64,000 nt of DNA from Dyadobacter sp. CY261 (GCF_021440085.1 NZ_JAKCPW010000001.1:1674001-1738000); one strand, 5' to 3'; positions 27,907 to 37,474 are shown, numbered from the stretch's first letter. Notes: generated by a model from the letters alone, not told the origin. A program made the numbers and translations.

Positions 27907-30714
27907 ATGAAAACAAACTGTTTACTGATGCTCCTTTTACTGGCGGCAGCCCTGCCCTCGTATGCGCAGGTCACGCCCGTGGATGATTGCGAATCGCTTA
28001 CCGGCTGGGGCGGTGGCGGCAACACCCTGAGCCTCGACAGCGACGCGCCGGTACAAGGCACCTATTCCATCAAATCGGAAGGAGGAAACACCGAACGTTT
28101 ACGCAGAACATTTACCACACCGATCAATACCGGCATCGGCCCTACCGAGCTGAACATCGCTTATCTTCAATTTTCGTTGTATGTTTCGGATGTTACCAAG
28201 TTCAGCGCTTCCGGCGGACAGTTCGAGATCACCAGCTCTGGCAACCCCGATACCGACGAATACAACTGGGGCACCGGAAGTGTAAACCTCCGCAATGGCT
28301 GGAACAGTGTGGTACTGCGCCTGAGCGCCGCGGGCAAGCAAGGCAATCCTAACCTGGGGGCGATTAACTTTTTCAGGTATTATAAACCGATTAATGCCAG
28401 CGAGTCGGTAATTATCAAGATCGATAACGTCCGTTTTACCAAAGGTTACGACGGCAGTGTGCTCAGCGGTGCGCATATTTTTAATGCCGCTGACAACACG
28501 GCAGGTTGGTCGGGCAGCGATGCGGTGAGCACCGATACCGGCAACAAGATTCTCGGCAGCGCATCCATTAGCAAAAACGGATCGGGTTCCAGCTGGTTTT
28601 CATTCAATGGCACTCCATTTAATACGACGGTCAGTGAAACCGATGGGGTCGTAAAATTCTGGCTTTTCGCGTCGGACGCAACAAAGTTCAACGGCGCTGG
28701 CAGCATTGTATTTTCGTCGTCGGGACTGCCTGGCAGCAACGAGTATCGCTGGAACGTGGCCAGTCAGAAAATACAGAATGGCTGGAACCATATCATTCTG
28801 CATTTGGCGGATGCCGTTAAAACCGGAAATCCCAATCTGGCGGCAATCAATTACTTCCACGTTAACCAGCCATTGAGCGCCGCCATTACGGCGCGGATCG
28901 ACGAGATCGAGTTTTACGAACCTGCGCCGGCTACAACACCCGTGCCTTCGGCCAATACATTGAATAACAAGGTTATGTTTGGTTACCAGGGCTGGTTCGG
29001 TCTGCCTACCGACGGTAGCCCGACCCACAACTGGTGGCTGCACTGGTTCGGCGGCGCTCCTGACCACGCCAATGCCACTGTGGATATGTGGCCGTATCTG
29101 GGCGATTACCCGCCGGGGGAACTTGTAGCCACGAATATGGCTTACAGCAATGGCGCGCCTGCCAAGCTGTTTTCAAGCTACAATTACAACACCGTCGACC
29201 AACATTTCAAATGGATGCGGGAACATGAGGTCGACGGGGTGTTCCAGCAGCGGTTCCTCCAAAACTTCCGCACCGGCGACTCTCGTGTGACCCGGCATTT
29301 TGAAAAAGTGATTGAAAATGTACAAACGGCGAGCTTGAAATACGGTCGCGTGTATGCGATCATGTACGACCTTTCAGGCGCGGACGATACCTCGACCGAA
29401 GCTGTGATCGCCGATTGGAAAAAGCTCGTGGACGAAATGGGGGTAACCTCGGAAAGCAATTATTTGTGGCATAAAGGCCGCCCACTCGTTGCTTTATGGG
29501 GTCTTGGCCTGGCGTCCAGTCCCGAAGCAACGGCTGCACGTTCAGATAAGCTTGTGAAGTTTTTCCGTGACGGCGACCCTACCGATCTGACCGACGCTCC
29601 TAAATACCGGGCTACCGTCATGGGCGGACTGAACAACGACTGGCGCACCCATACCTCGGAATGGCGCGCCGTTTATGATCAACTGGACGTGGTCAGCCCG
29701 TGGTCTGTGGGCCGGTACAACACCGAAAGCGGCGCCAATGACTTCGCCATCAATTCCGTGCGGCCCGACATGGCTTATTTACAGCCCAAGAATATTGATT
29801 ACATGCCGGTCATCTTCCCGGGATTTTCATGGTTCAATCTACAAACTGTGAGAAATAACCCGTCAGCAGCTATTAAAAACTCAATTCCACGCAACGGCGG
29901 CAGCTTCCTGTGGCAACAGTCGCAGAATGTGATCAACGAGGGGGCCAATATGATTTACCTGGCCATGTTCGACGAAGTGGATGAAGCTACTTCCTTTTTC
30001 AAAATGGAGAAATTCGGCGACCACACCCCGAAAGGTGGTGACACCTGGTTCCTCTCACTGGATGCCGATGGTTACGATCTTACGCCCGACTGGTATATGG
30101 CCATAGGCGGCTACACCAAAAAGGTGCTGGCAGGCAAAGCGACCAATAGCCTTTCTGTACCGCTCTACCCTAATGCCCTCAGCACAACTTCCGGCCAACC
30201 ACTGCCAGTTACACTCGTGAGCATTAGCGCAAAAACCGAGCAAAACAACGCGCTATTGACCTGGCGTACGTCGCAGGAAACCAACAGCTCACATTTCGAA
30301 GTACAGCGAAGCACCGATGCCAAGACATTTACGACCATCGGAAAGGTTAATTCGCATCGGAATGCCACTACTGCCAACAACTATCAGTATAGTGACGCCA
30401 ATTTGCCGGCGGGGCACTTCTATTACCGGTTAAAGATGGTGGATCTGGACGAAACATTTGCGTACAGTAGCATTGTAACGGCCAAAATCGAGACGCCATT
30501 TACTGTAAGCGTATTTCCTAACCCGGCCTCTTCCCTGCTCACGGTGAAATCGGATGCCCGGATTTTGCAAGTGGATGTGGTAGGCGCCTCCGGGAGGAAA
30601 ATGCATTCGTCATCACCGGGACAGCCCTATTTTGAACTGAATATAAGCAACTGGCCTTCCGGCATTTACATTGTAAAAATCGACGGCGTAGAGCGGAAGA
30701 TTGTGAAGCCTTAA
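27907..30714 (+). CDS. Secreted GH71/99-like glycosidase with two N-terminal carbohydrate-binding-like domains and a Por tail
   Basis: The 935-residue protein has a signal peptide (1-21, SYAQ), two similar beta-sandwich domains (about 22-180 and 185-340; both contain NxxNLGAINFFRYYKP/NLAAINYFHVNQP and the phrase RNGWN/QNGWNH), a catalytic barrel (about 350-725), a fibronectin-like module (about 775-860) and a C-terminal type IX secretion sorting domain (FPNPASSLLTVKSD...GIYIVKIDGVERKIVK). The barrel starts KVMFGYQGWFG, typical of GH71/99-like proteins; E690 and E693 in FDEVDEAT have the E-x-x-E spacing of the GH99 catalytic pair. GH99 enzymes cut alpha-mannan or mannosides, but the substrate here is not proved. 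It is divergent from the SusC operon. Confidence 0.8.
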   Translation: MKTNCLLMLLLLAAALPSYAQVTPVDDCESLTGWGGGGNTLSLDSDAPVQGTYSIKSEGGNTERLRRTFTTPINTGIGPTELNIAYLQFSLYVSDVTKFSASGGQFEITSSGNPDTDEYNWGTGSVNLRNGWNSVVLRLSAAGKQGNPNLGAINFFRYYKPINASESVIIKIDNVRFTKGYDGSVLSGAHIFNAADNTAGWSGSDAVSTDTGNKILGSASISKNGSGSSWFSFNGTPFNTTVSETDGVVKFWLFASDATKFNGAGSIVFSSSGLPGSNEYRWNVASQKIQNGWNHIILHLADAVKTGNPNLAAINYFHVNQPLSAAITARIDEIEFYEPAPATTPVPSANTLNNKVMFGYQGWFGLPTDGSPTHNWWLHWFGGAPDHANATVDMWPYLGDYPPGELVATNMAYSNGAPAKLFSSYNYNTVDQHFKWMREHEVDGVFQQRFLQNFRTGDSRVTRHFEKVIENVQTASLKYGRVYAIMYDLSGADDTSTEAVIADWKKLVDEMGVTSESNYLWHKGRPLVALWGLGLASSPEATAARSDKLVKFFRDGDPTDLTDAPKYRATVMGGLNNDWRTHTSEWRAVYDQLDVVSPWSVGRYNTESGANDFAINSVRPDMAYLQPKNIDYMPVIFPGFSWFNLQTVRNNPSAAIKNSIPRNGGSFLWQQSQNVINEGANMIYLAMFDEVDEATSFFKMEKFGDHTPKGGDTWFLSLDADGYDLTPDWYMAIGGYTKKVLAGKATNSLSVPLYPNALSTTSGQPLPVTLVSISAKTEQNNALLTWRTSQETNSSHFEVQRSTDAKTFTTIGKVNSHRNATTANNYQYSDANLPAGHFYYRLKMVDLDETFAYSSIVTAKIETPFTVSVFPNPASSLLTVKSDARILQVDVVGASGRKMHSSSPGQPYFELNISNWPSGIYIVKIDGVERKIVKP

Positions 30715-30743
30715 CGCATCGGACAGCCGAATTTTTAACACCA

Positions 30744-30779
30744 GCGCCCCGGTCCGTATGCGACCGGGGCGCATTTTTT
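30744..30779 (+). terminator. Strong intrinsic terminator after the glycosidase
   Basis: An 11-bp GC-rich perfect stem (30744-30754 with 30762-30772, 7-base loop) is followed by six T (30774-30779). It lies 30 bases after the glycosidase stop. Confidence 0.9.
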
Positions 30780-30949
30780 ACGAGCTCCCGTCACTCCGAC
30801 CTTATATTATTTCAAGTTTTTTTTAACTTTTGTAAATTATTTGAAGCTACTGCGTATTATCTGAACCGGGCCGAACCCTTATGAGCCATTCAATGCCTCC
30901 TGAAACCACCATGTGTGGCATACGCCCGATATTGCTCCCGGATTCCCTG

Positions 30950-33514
30950 ATGAAATTCCCTATTTTCTTCCTGACCTGCATTCTTGGCGTTTTATTTGTT
31001 CCCCAAAATTCTGCCAATGCCCAATCGCATGGCCTGCGGTTTGCAAGCTATGAGGTTTTGCAGGATCAGCGCACGACACTGAACCTTACACCGACCAAGC
31101 CGGTGTGCTTTTCACAGCAACTGGAACTCGCATTCGATCTCACTTTTGCTCCAAAACAAAAGACCTATTTTGGTTATATTTTCAGGCTTATCGGTAGCGA
31201 TAAGCATAATATCGACCTCGTTTATGACAACGGCGTCGCTGCGGCAAATGGTCGTTTTCGGGTCATTACCGGGGACAAGCTGTCGTCAATCGCATTTAAT
31301 ATCCCAGACAACCTGCTTTTCGGGCAGTGGAGCAAATTGCTTGTCAAGCTCGACGCTGCCGCCAGGAAACTGACCATTACAGCCGGCGGAAGGACATTCA
31401 CCCATATGCTCGAAAAGGTACCGGATGGCTGCTATCACATTCTTTTCGGCGCCAATCAGCACAAGTCATTTCAAACAACCGATGTGCCACCAATGACGCT
31501 GGCCAATATCACGCTCGCTCAGGATGGCAAAACAACGGGCTCCTGGCCACTCGACGAATATTCAGGCACAACAGCACGCAATGAAAAAAGCAAGACGTCC
31601 GCTATCGCAATCAATCCGGTTTGGATAGAAAAGTTGCATGAAACATGGCAACCACGAAAACGGATGCTGACAAGCGGTTTTGCCTGCACTGCGCTTGATC
31701 AGAAACGGGAGATTCTATATCTTATCGGCGAGGACAGTTTACATACTTATTCGGTAGCCAGCCAGATTACCATTTCTTACCCCTATCAATCGGGCCGCTT
31801 GCACCTGGCGAAAGGGAATCAGGCATTTGTGGATACCATCACTGGCAATTTGTACACCTACAATGTCGACCAGCAACGTATTGCACGATTTAATTTTGCT
31901 ACACGGAAATGGGACAAAAACTTCATATTCCCTATCCCCGAAAGCTCAACCGAATACTGGCATTCCAACAAGTTTTTTTCTACGGCCGATTCGTCGCTCT
32001 ATGTGGTCGGCGGATATGGCCATTTAACCTATAAAAACGAAGTTCACCGCTATCATCTGCCTTCCGGCAAATGGACTGCCGTGGCAAGCGACTCTGGCAT
32101 TTACACCCCCCGCTATCTGGCGGCAGGCGGCCTTGGGGCAGAAGGAATGTATATTTTAGGCGGATATGGCAGCCTTACCGGCCAGCAAATCCTCAACCCA
32201 AGAAACTGGAATGATCTGTTACTTTTCCAGCCTCACAAAAGGCAATGGAAGAAAATCTACGAAACGGACGCCGACCTTCCGCACTTGAATTTTGCCAATT
32301 CACTGGTAATTACCGGTAACCATTTCTACGCATTAGCATTTCCTAAAAACCGCTATAATTCCGAATTACGACTCGTGCGGGGCTCGCTGGACAAGCCCGT
32401 GTTCCAGACGATGGCGGCGGCGATCCCGTATTCTTTCCACGACACACATTCCTTTGCCGACCTCTTTTACTGTCCCGGCAGCAAGCAGCTCATTGCACTC
32501 AGCATGACACGCAGCGAGGACGACAAGCAGACCGTCATGCACGTGTACACGCTCCTCACACCTGTGCGCGAAACAGTTCCCGGGATCGCTTCTGCTGAAA
32601 ATCAACCAAAAGCCATCTGGCCATTTGTGCTTGCTGGGAGCGCATTATTGGGATGTGGCGCAGGGCTGCTGTACCGTCGACGGAACCTGTCTGCAAGAAA
32701 CGTAAAGCGCGATACCCCAGAACATGCAGCGGAACCCGTAAGCACGACGGTGCCAAAGAAAATGGCTGCGCAGACCGATATACAGGAGAAAAACAGCATT
32801 TCACTATTTGGTGATTTGCAGGTAACCGACAACAACGGAAGCGATATCACACAAATGTTCACGCCCCTTATTAAGGAGCTCTTTCTGGTCATTTTACTTT
32901 ATACGATACGCTGGAAAAGAGGTATTAATTCGGATAAATTGAGGGAATTGCTATGGTCGGATAAATCAACCGAGAGCGCACGGAACAACCGGTCGGTGAA
33001 CCTCACCAAGCTGAAAGCGATCCTCAGCAGAATACCGCATTGCCAGATCGTGACATCGGCAGGACATTGGAAAATGGACTTTAACGAAGACGACGTACAC
33101 GTGGATTACTTCGAATTTCTGAATATTACCTCGTCCAAATACAACGACCGTCCGATGATCGAGGCGCTGATCGCTATTACGAACAAAGGCAGTTTTCTTT
33201 CCAATCTCGAATTTGAATGGTTGGACCCGTTCAAATCGGAGATCTCGAATATCGTGGTGAACACTTACCTGAACTATGCAGGCAATATTCCCGTATCCGA
33301 CGATCCTGAATTTATGATCCGTCTGGCGAACAACATTTCCTATTTCGACCCCGCCAACGAAGAGGCGATGATTCTCAAATGCAAGTCTTTTGCATTACTC
33401 GGCAAACACTCGCTGGCGAAGAGCACTTTCGAAAGCTTTACCCGCGAATACAACAACATTTACGGCGAGGAATTCCGGCGGGAGTTGACAGATATCTTAA
33501 AATCGGAAGTATAA
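30950..33514 (+). CDS. Membrane-anchored one-component regulator: outside LamG/kelch-like sensor, inside SARP-like DNA-binding domain
   Basis: From the ATG at 30950 the protein has 854 residues (an ATG at 30881 adds 23). It has a signal peptide (1-25, NAQ), a concanavalin-like domain (about 30-215), kelch-type beta-propeller blades (about 220-530; YVVGGYGHLTYKNEVHRYHLPSGKW, YILGGYGSL), one membrane helix (about 555-574), a linker and a cytoplasmic winged-helix domain (about 615-715; SISLFGDLQVTD, RGINSDKLRELLWSDKS, RSVNLTKLKAILSRI) followed by TPR-like helices (about 740-850), as in SARP/AfsR-type activators. This places sensor and DNA-binding part in one chain across the membrane. It lies next to the first polysaccharide locus. 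Confidence 0.75.
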   Translation: MKFPIFFLTCILGVLFVPQNSANAQSHGLRFASYEVLQDQRTTLNLTPTKPVCFSQQLELAFDLTFAPKQKTYFGYIFRLIGSDKHNIDLVYDNGVAAANGRFRVITGDKLSSIAFNIPDNLLFGQWSKLLVKLDAAARKLTITAGGRTFTHMLEKVPDGCYHILFGANQHKSFQTTDVPPMTLANITLAQDGKTTGSWPLDEYSGTTARNEKSKTSAIAINPVWIEKLHETWQPRKRMLTSGFACTALDQKREILYLIGEDSLHTYSVASQITISYPYQSGRLHLAKGNQAFVDTITGNLYTYNVDQQRIARFNFATRKWDKNFIFPIPESSTEYWHSNKFFSTADSSLYVVGGYGHLTYKNEVHRYHLPSGKWTAVASDSGIYTPRYLAAGGLGAEGMYILGGYGSLTGQQILNPRNWNDLLLFQPHKRQWKKIYETDADLPHLNFANSLVITGNHFYALAFPKNRYNSELRLVRGSLDKPVFQTMAAAIPYSFHDTHSFADLFYCPGSKQLIALSMTRSEDDKQTVMHVYTLLTPVRETVPGIASAENQPKAIWPFVLAGSALLGCGAGLLYRRRNLSARNVKRDTPEHAAEPVSTTVPKKMAAQTDIQEKNSISLFGDLQVTDNNGSDITQMFTPLIKELFLVILLYTIRWKRGINSDKLRELLWSDKSTESARNNRSVNLTKLKAILSRIPHCQIVTSAGHWKMDFNEDDVHVDYFEFLNITSSKYNDRPMIEALIAITNKGSFLSNLEFEWLDPFKSEISNIVVNTYLNYAGNIPVSDDPEFMIRLANNISYFDPANEEAMILKCKSFALLGKHSLAKSTFESFTREYNNIYGEEFRRELTDILKSEV

Positions 33515-33533
33515 CACCAAATGCAGAAAACAG

Positions 33534-33563
33534 GCCGGCGAGCATTACGCCGGCTTATTTTTT
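33534..33563 (+). terminator. Intrinsic terminator overlapping the neighbouring gene's stop
   Basis: A perfect 7-bp GC stem (33534-33540 with 33548-33554, 7-base loop) is followed by a T-rich run (33555-33562). The T run includes the stop codon of the minus-strand gene ending at 33555, so the two genes share these bases. Confidence 0.7.
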
Positions 33564-34964
33564 GGTATAACGCAAACCTACTGAGAGGCCGATCTGATAG
33601 GGTTGGATTTTAAAAGGGTTGTCAGGATTCCTAAGTTTCGAAACGCTGTATTCAAAATAGGGGCCGACGGTCATCACAACGTTATTTCCTGCAAAAAGCT
33701 CTTTACCAAAACCCGCATTGAGCCACACCAGATTCTTTTCCGACGTCAGGTCACGGCTGAATTCAGCACCGACATCGCCAAAATAATTGCGCAGGAAATG
33801 AGAACGGCGCACAATATGCTTTTTAATGCTCATGCCGACTAAACGAACCGTGCTGTTTTGTTCCTGAGGGATACCTTTTCTCACCACCTCATAGTTTCCA
33901 GACAAATCAGGTCCTACCACGAATTCGCCCGTGGCGATCTCATAGCGATACGACTGCTTGAACTGCCCGTAATTAAGCAATAACTGGAACCCTTTACGCT
34001 CCACGCCGGCAGAAAATTTATAACCGACCGTCGCAGCGGATATTTTGGACGGTAATACAAAATTCTGGTAAACTACGCCATTTCCCGGCCTTACGGTCAG
34101 GATTTGGAAAGTGCGCAACGGCGTAATTCCTGCTACAATAGTCCAACGCTCTTTAAAAAGATATTCGTATCGCTTTTTAGGCTTACCGGGCGTGACAAGG
34201 CTGTCGGGCTCCCACTCATATTGTGGAAGGGCCAGTGGCCTGTGATCCAGCACCCCGATGTCTTGATCGGCCACGGAAGGCCCTTCCAGTACCTTGTTAT
34301 GGTTTTGTTCGATTACAACACTATCCTGCTCTGTATCGCCAAAGCCCGCTTTTTTCAGTTCCGATTCCAAAAATGACCGATCCCCAGGAGTAATGACATC
34401 ATCCTGGATCCATAGTGAGCCGAAAGACGAGTTTGACTTAGCCGTTTCAACTATTTTCACCAAATCCTCCCTTGTTATCCTATACGGTTTTACGGGCCTG
34501 CGGGTTGCTCGCACAGACATTCCCGGTGCTCTCCGAACCGGGTCCGCATTCACTATTTTCTCTGTCGTGACTGTTTCAACAGGTCGGTTTACAACCGGGC
34601 GGACTGCTATTTTCGTGTGCTCCTCCGTTTGATCTTGCTGTTGAGCCCGGATTGGCTTTACCGCCGATTGTACATCCTTCGCTGCCGTTGATTTCTCCGG
34701 CACATACCGCGCTATATCGCTCGTAATAGCTACTGCCCCACTTTTTTCAACGGTAGGCAACGAACCGAAATAAACCACGGCTGTAACCGCCATCAGCAAC
34801 AGTAAGGATGCGATCACGCCGGTTTGCACCAGGCTCTTACCACCGGAAAGGCCTTTGAGCACCTTATCGCGCAAGGCAGGATCGGGAAGCCGTTCGAAAT
34901 GATCGAATCTTTCTCTGAGGGCTTTCCGCAATTCCTCATCGATGCGCTCTTCAGAAGATTTCAT
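33555..34964 (-). CDS. Single-pass membrane protein, probable anti-sigma partner, with beta-rich C-terminus
   Basis: The 469-residue protein has a charged N-terminal region (1-46, DEELRKALRERFDHFERLPDPALRDKVLKGL) that would face the cytoplasm, one membrane helix (about 48-68), a basic/polar linker (70-230) and a C-terminal region (about 250-469) with alternating strands such as QPYQIGLSVGLRYTKK that looks like an outer-membrane porin-like barrel. That mix is odd: an inner-membrane helix and an outer-membrane-like barrel in one chain. Its start overlaps the stop of the ECF sigma gene by 14 bases, as anti-sigma genes commonly do. No named domain is recognised; the anti-sigma role is inferred from position and topology. 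Confidence 0.6.
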   Translation of the reverse strand: MKSSEERIDEELRKALRERFDHFERLPDPALRDKVLKGLSGGKSLVQTGVIASLLLLMAVTAVVYFGSLPTVEKSGAVAITSDIARYVPEKSTAAKDVQSAVKPIRAQQQDQTEEHTKIAVRPVVNRPVETVTTEKIVNADPVRRAPGMSVRATRRPVKPYRITREDLVKIVETAKSNSSFGSLWIQDDVITPGDRSFLESELKKAGFGDTEQDSVVIEQNHNKVLEGPSVADQDIGVLDHRPLALPQYEWEPDSLVTPGKPKKRYEYLFKERWTIVAGITPLRTFQILTVRPGNGVVYQNFVLPSKISAATVGYKFSAGVERKGFQLLLNYGQFKQSYRYEIATGEFVVGPDLSGNYEVVRKGIPQEQNSTVRLVGMSIKKHIVRRSHFLRNYFGDVGAEFSRDLTSEKNLVWLNAGFGKELFAGNNVVMTVGPYFEYSVSKLRNPDNPFKIQPYQIGLSVGLRYTKK

Positions 34965-35535
34965 ATTGCGTAATACCTTTTTCTTGTAACTTTCTCATTA
35001 ACAAATTTCTTCCCCGCAAAAACTGCGAGCGTGAAGTGCTGTCGGATATACCGAGCATTTCGCCGATCTCAGTATGTGTATAACCATCGACCAGGTGCAG
35101 GTTGATGATCATCCTGTACCCATCGGGCAGGGTATTGATCACACCCAACAAAACATTCATGTCCATACGCGTGATGATCTTTCCATAATCGCCCGAATCG
35201 ATCTCCCGCTCGAAATCTGCCAGGTTCGAATGCAGTTGCTGTTCTTTCGTGACCCTGTGATAATAATTGATCGCCGTTCTGATCACCACCGATTTCACCC
35301 AACTGTCGATTACCTCGACATTCCGCAGCTCACTTAAATTTTTAAAAACCTTGATAAACCCTTCCTGAAAAATATCTTCCGCTTCTGCCTTCGTTTTAGC
35401 GTAACGCACGCACACTCCCAGCAGCCGCGATTTGTAGCGCTCATAGAATGCAGTTTGCGCCCTGGTATCACCGGCCTGACAAGCCCGTACCAGGTCGGCT
35501 AGCGAACTGTATTTGTTACTGCGGAAAAACGTCAT
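34951..35535 (-). CDS. ECF-type RNA polymerase sigma factor
   Basis: The 194-residue protein has a sigma-2 region (about 14-85; LVRACQAGDTRAQTAFYERY, AEDIFQEGFIKVF) and a sigma-4 region (about 130-185; LPDGYRMIINLHLVDGYTHTEIGEMLGISDSTSRSQFLRGR), with no sigma-1.1 or sigma-3, as in extracytoplasmic-function sigma factors. It is 44 bases after a lipoprotein gene and overlaps the downstream membrane protein gene by 14 bases, so translational coupling with that probable anti-sigma partner is likely. Confidence 0.9.
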   Translation of the reverse strand: MTFFRSNKYSSLADLVRACQAGDTRAQTAFYERYKSRLLGVCVRYAKTKAEAEDIFQEGFIKVFKNLSELRNVEVIDSWVKSVVIRTAINYYHRVTKEQQLHSNLADFEREIDSGDYGKIITRMDMNVLLGVINTLPDGYRMIINLHLVDGYTHTEIGEMLGISDSTSRSQFLRGRNLLMRKLQEKGITQYEIF

Positions 35536-35579
35536 TCAGGCGGGCTGCGAAGTGTATCGTTGAAACAATTACTCTTTTA

Positions 35580-36518
35580 TCATCGGTATAGTGCGGTCTG
35601 ATACGTCATGTTCACAAAATTCCCCTCCTGATCAAAGTTTATCCAGCATTGTTCGTTCATCCCCTCCATATTGATCACATAACCGGTTCCGACCGGATCT
35701 GAAAACTTGTAACCTTCTGCTATTTTCATCGGCGAAAAACCGGATGAGCTTTTTATAAAGGTCTGTATTTTGTCAGGCAATTCTTCAATATTATAATAAA
35801 AAGCTTCTGCCCTGTAAATTGTATTGATCAGTTTGCCCGACTGGTCAAAAGTAAACTCATAATTGGTACTCGACGCCGTTGTAGCACTCATGAGATACTG
35901 TTTCTCGTTTTTTTCGTTCAATGAAATCTTCGCCGAAGTAAATCTCAACTTTTCTCTTTCCAGAAAACTAATGATCTGAGCAGGCAAAGTGTACCGTTCA
36001 TCCTGATAGATGGTGTATGAAAATTTCGAATAGGGCTCTAATTTGACGAGATACTTAATGGGATTGGTCGGCGCGTTTGGAAACCATGTTAGCAAATAGT
36101 CCAAGTTATTCCAAGCGTATCTCGCAGTGAATATATTCTGTTTACTGGGTTGTGGTACAGGCTCTTTATATAGATCAGCTTTCCCTCCCTGCACACCTTG
36201 TACCGGTAGCGACTGCTGCATGGAATCCGGCACTGCTCCATACATGCGGTACACACTCAGTATTTTTTCCGTATTTAAAGCTGCGTAAAACGGATCTCCT
36301 TTCAATTTGTAATAAACTTCATAAAGTTTATCCTTTTCAACCGTCTGAAAAGTAGCATCGGTAGCATCCGGAAATGCATTGGACATGACTTTGATGACCG
36401 ACTCGGGCAAATTTTCGGGTGGAATCGATTGCTGATCCTTATAATTGCTGCACCCCGTCAGAACGAGAATGAAAACAGTTAAAAGAAATACGTTTTTTGT
36501 AAAGGTTCTGTCATTCAT
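35580..36518 (-). CDS. Lipoprotein with PepSY-like region
   Basis: The 312-residue lipoprotein has a signal ending VLTGCSNY (lipobox). The mature N-terminus (about 30-100: LPESVIKVMSNAFPDATDATFQTVEKDKLYEVYYKLKGDPFYAALN) has the shape of a PepSY-like beta-lactamase-inhibitor fold, and a second copy-like region follows at about 175-250 (PAQIISFLEREKLRFTSAKISLNEKNEKQYLM) and a third at about 250-305 (LPDKIQTFIKSSSGFSPMKIAEGYKFSDPVGTGYVINME). Such proteins are periplasmic or surface proteins of unclear function. It lies 44 bases ahead of the ECF sigma gene, in the same direction, and 40 bases after the next lipoprotein gene. Confidence 0.65.
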   Translation of the reverse strand: MNDRTFTKNVFLLTVFILVLTGCSNYKDQQSIPPENLPESVIKVMSNAFPDATDATFQTVEKDKLYEVYYKLKGDPFYAALNTEKILSVYRMYGAVPDSMQQSLPVQGVQGGKADLYKEPVPQPSKQNIFTARYAWNNLDYLLTWFPNAPTNPIKYLVKLEPYSKFSYTIYQDERYTLPAQIISFLEREKLRFTSAKISLNEKNEKQYLMSATTASSTNYEFTFDQSGKLINTIYRAEAFYYNIEELPDKIQTFIKSSSGFSPMKIAEGYKFSDPVGTGYVINMEGMNEQCWINFDQEGNFVNMTYQTALYR

Positions 36519-36558
36519 AGCATCAAATAATATGATCGCCGGGGTGCCAAATCAATAT

Positions 36559-37287
36559 TCAATATAAGGATACGCCATATTTATGCTCGGCATCGCGGTA
36601 ATCGACGTCGGTCATCCAGGATGCGCGCATGGTAAATGCATAGGTAATAATGCCGTTTTGAGTTTGCTCTTCAATTAGTATTTTGATCCGCTCCGGACTG
36701 GCCGCCCGGCGGGCCTCCTCCACACCTCGGTACAATGGTACGGGTTCGCTGGCTACATAACCCGTTTCGGGCAGCCAATCAGAACCCGATAACGCAGCGG
36801 CGATAGACCGGATGCTTTCAGGCAATGCAAGTTTGAGCATTTTGCGCTGCTCATCCCACGTCCATTCCCCACTTTGCTTAACGCTCTTGGGCATCAGCAC
36901 ACACTGGAACTCGCCAAAGGGAATCTTGCCATAGGCTCCCGACATTTGTGCTTCGCTGACAGTTCCCTTTCCGTACGGACCGCGACCGAATTGGACAGCT
37001 ACCAACGGAATCACGTCGTTGAGAAAGTGACTGCTCAATATGGACGAACTTTCCCGGACATTCACCAGGGAGGTCTGGCTTTCCTGCTCCCGGGATATTT
37101 CCTCTATGCGCCAGTACCTTTCCTGTACGACCATCCTGCCCAGAAACTCTGCCTTGGTTACCGTTGCCAGCCCGGGTTCCACTTTCTTTTCCCCACCACA
37201 CGACATCAGCAATAAAAATGTAACAAACAGTGAGCTGTTCGCCAGGTCTGTTACTATGCGCCTGCTTATCTTATGCTTCATGACCAT
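36559..37287 (-). CDS. Lipoprotein of unknown function
   Basis: The 242-residue protein has a signal with LLLMSCGGEKK (lipobox) and a polar mature part without a family I recognise. Regions such as FLGRMVVQERYWRIEEISREQESQ and WTWDEQRKMLKLALPESI suggest a small mixed alpha/beta fold, perhaps a lipocalin-like sheet. It looks like the first gene of a four-gene minus-strand run: this lipoprotein, the PepSY-like lipoprotein, the ECF sigma factor and the membrane protein, with gaps of 40 and 44 bases and an overlap. ATG at 37281 is an equally good start. Confidence 0.65.
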   Translation of the reverse strand: MVMKHKISRRIVTDLANSSLFVTFLLLMSCGGEKKVEPGLATVTKAEFLGRMVVQERYWRIEEISREQESQTSLVNVRESSSILSSHFLNDVIPLVAVQFGRGPYGKGTVSEAQMSGAYGKIPFGEFQCVLMPKSVKQSGEWTWDEQRKMLKLALPESIRSIAAALSGSDWLPETGYVASEPVPLYRGVEEARRAASPERIKILIEEQTQNGIITYAFTMRASWMTDVDYRDAEHKYGVSLY

Positions 37288-37386
37288 TCATCATTCGGTT
37301 TGCCCATCCTCTCAGCCAGGGATTTTTAAAATACGGATTCTGAGAATCCTTTAAATTTATGATTTTCATGGCTAACAGTCTAATTC

Positions 37387-37440
37387 GAAAGTGTCTTCCG
37401 GCTGATCCCAGGTGTGGGACATGCAGGAAGACACGCTTTC
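37387..37440. other. Long structured hairpin between MscS and the lipoprotein operon
   Basis: Nested inverted repeats pair 37391-37399 with 37426-37434 and 37406-37410 with 37415-37419, and GAAAG/CTTTC extends the outside stem with a two-base bulge. There is no clear T-run on either strand, so it may be a weak terminator of mscS-like transcripts or a processed leader of the lipoprotein operon. Confidence 0.4.
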
Positions 37441-37474
37441 TGGAAATACCGCTGCACGAAACGGAAAAAAATTG

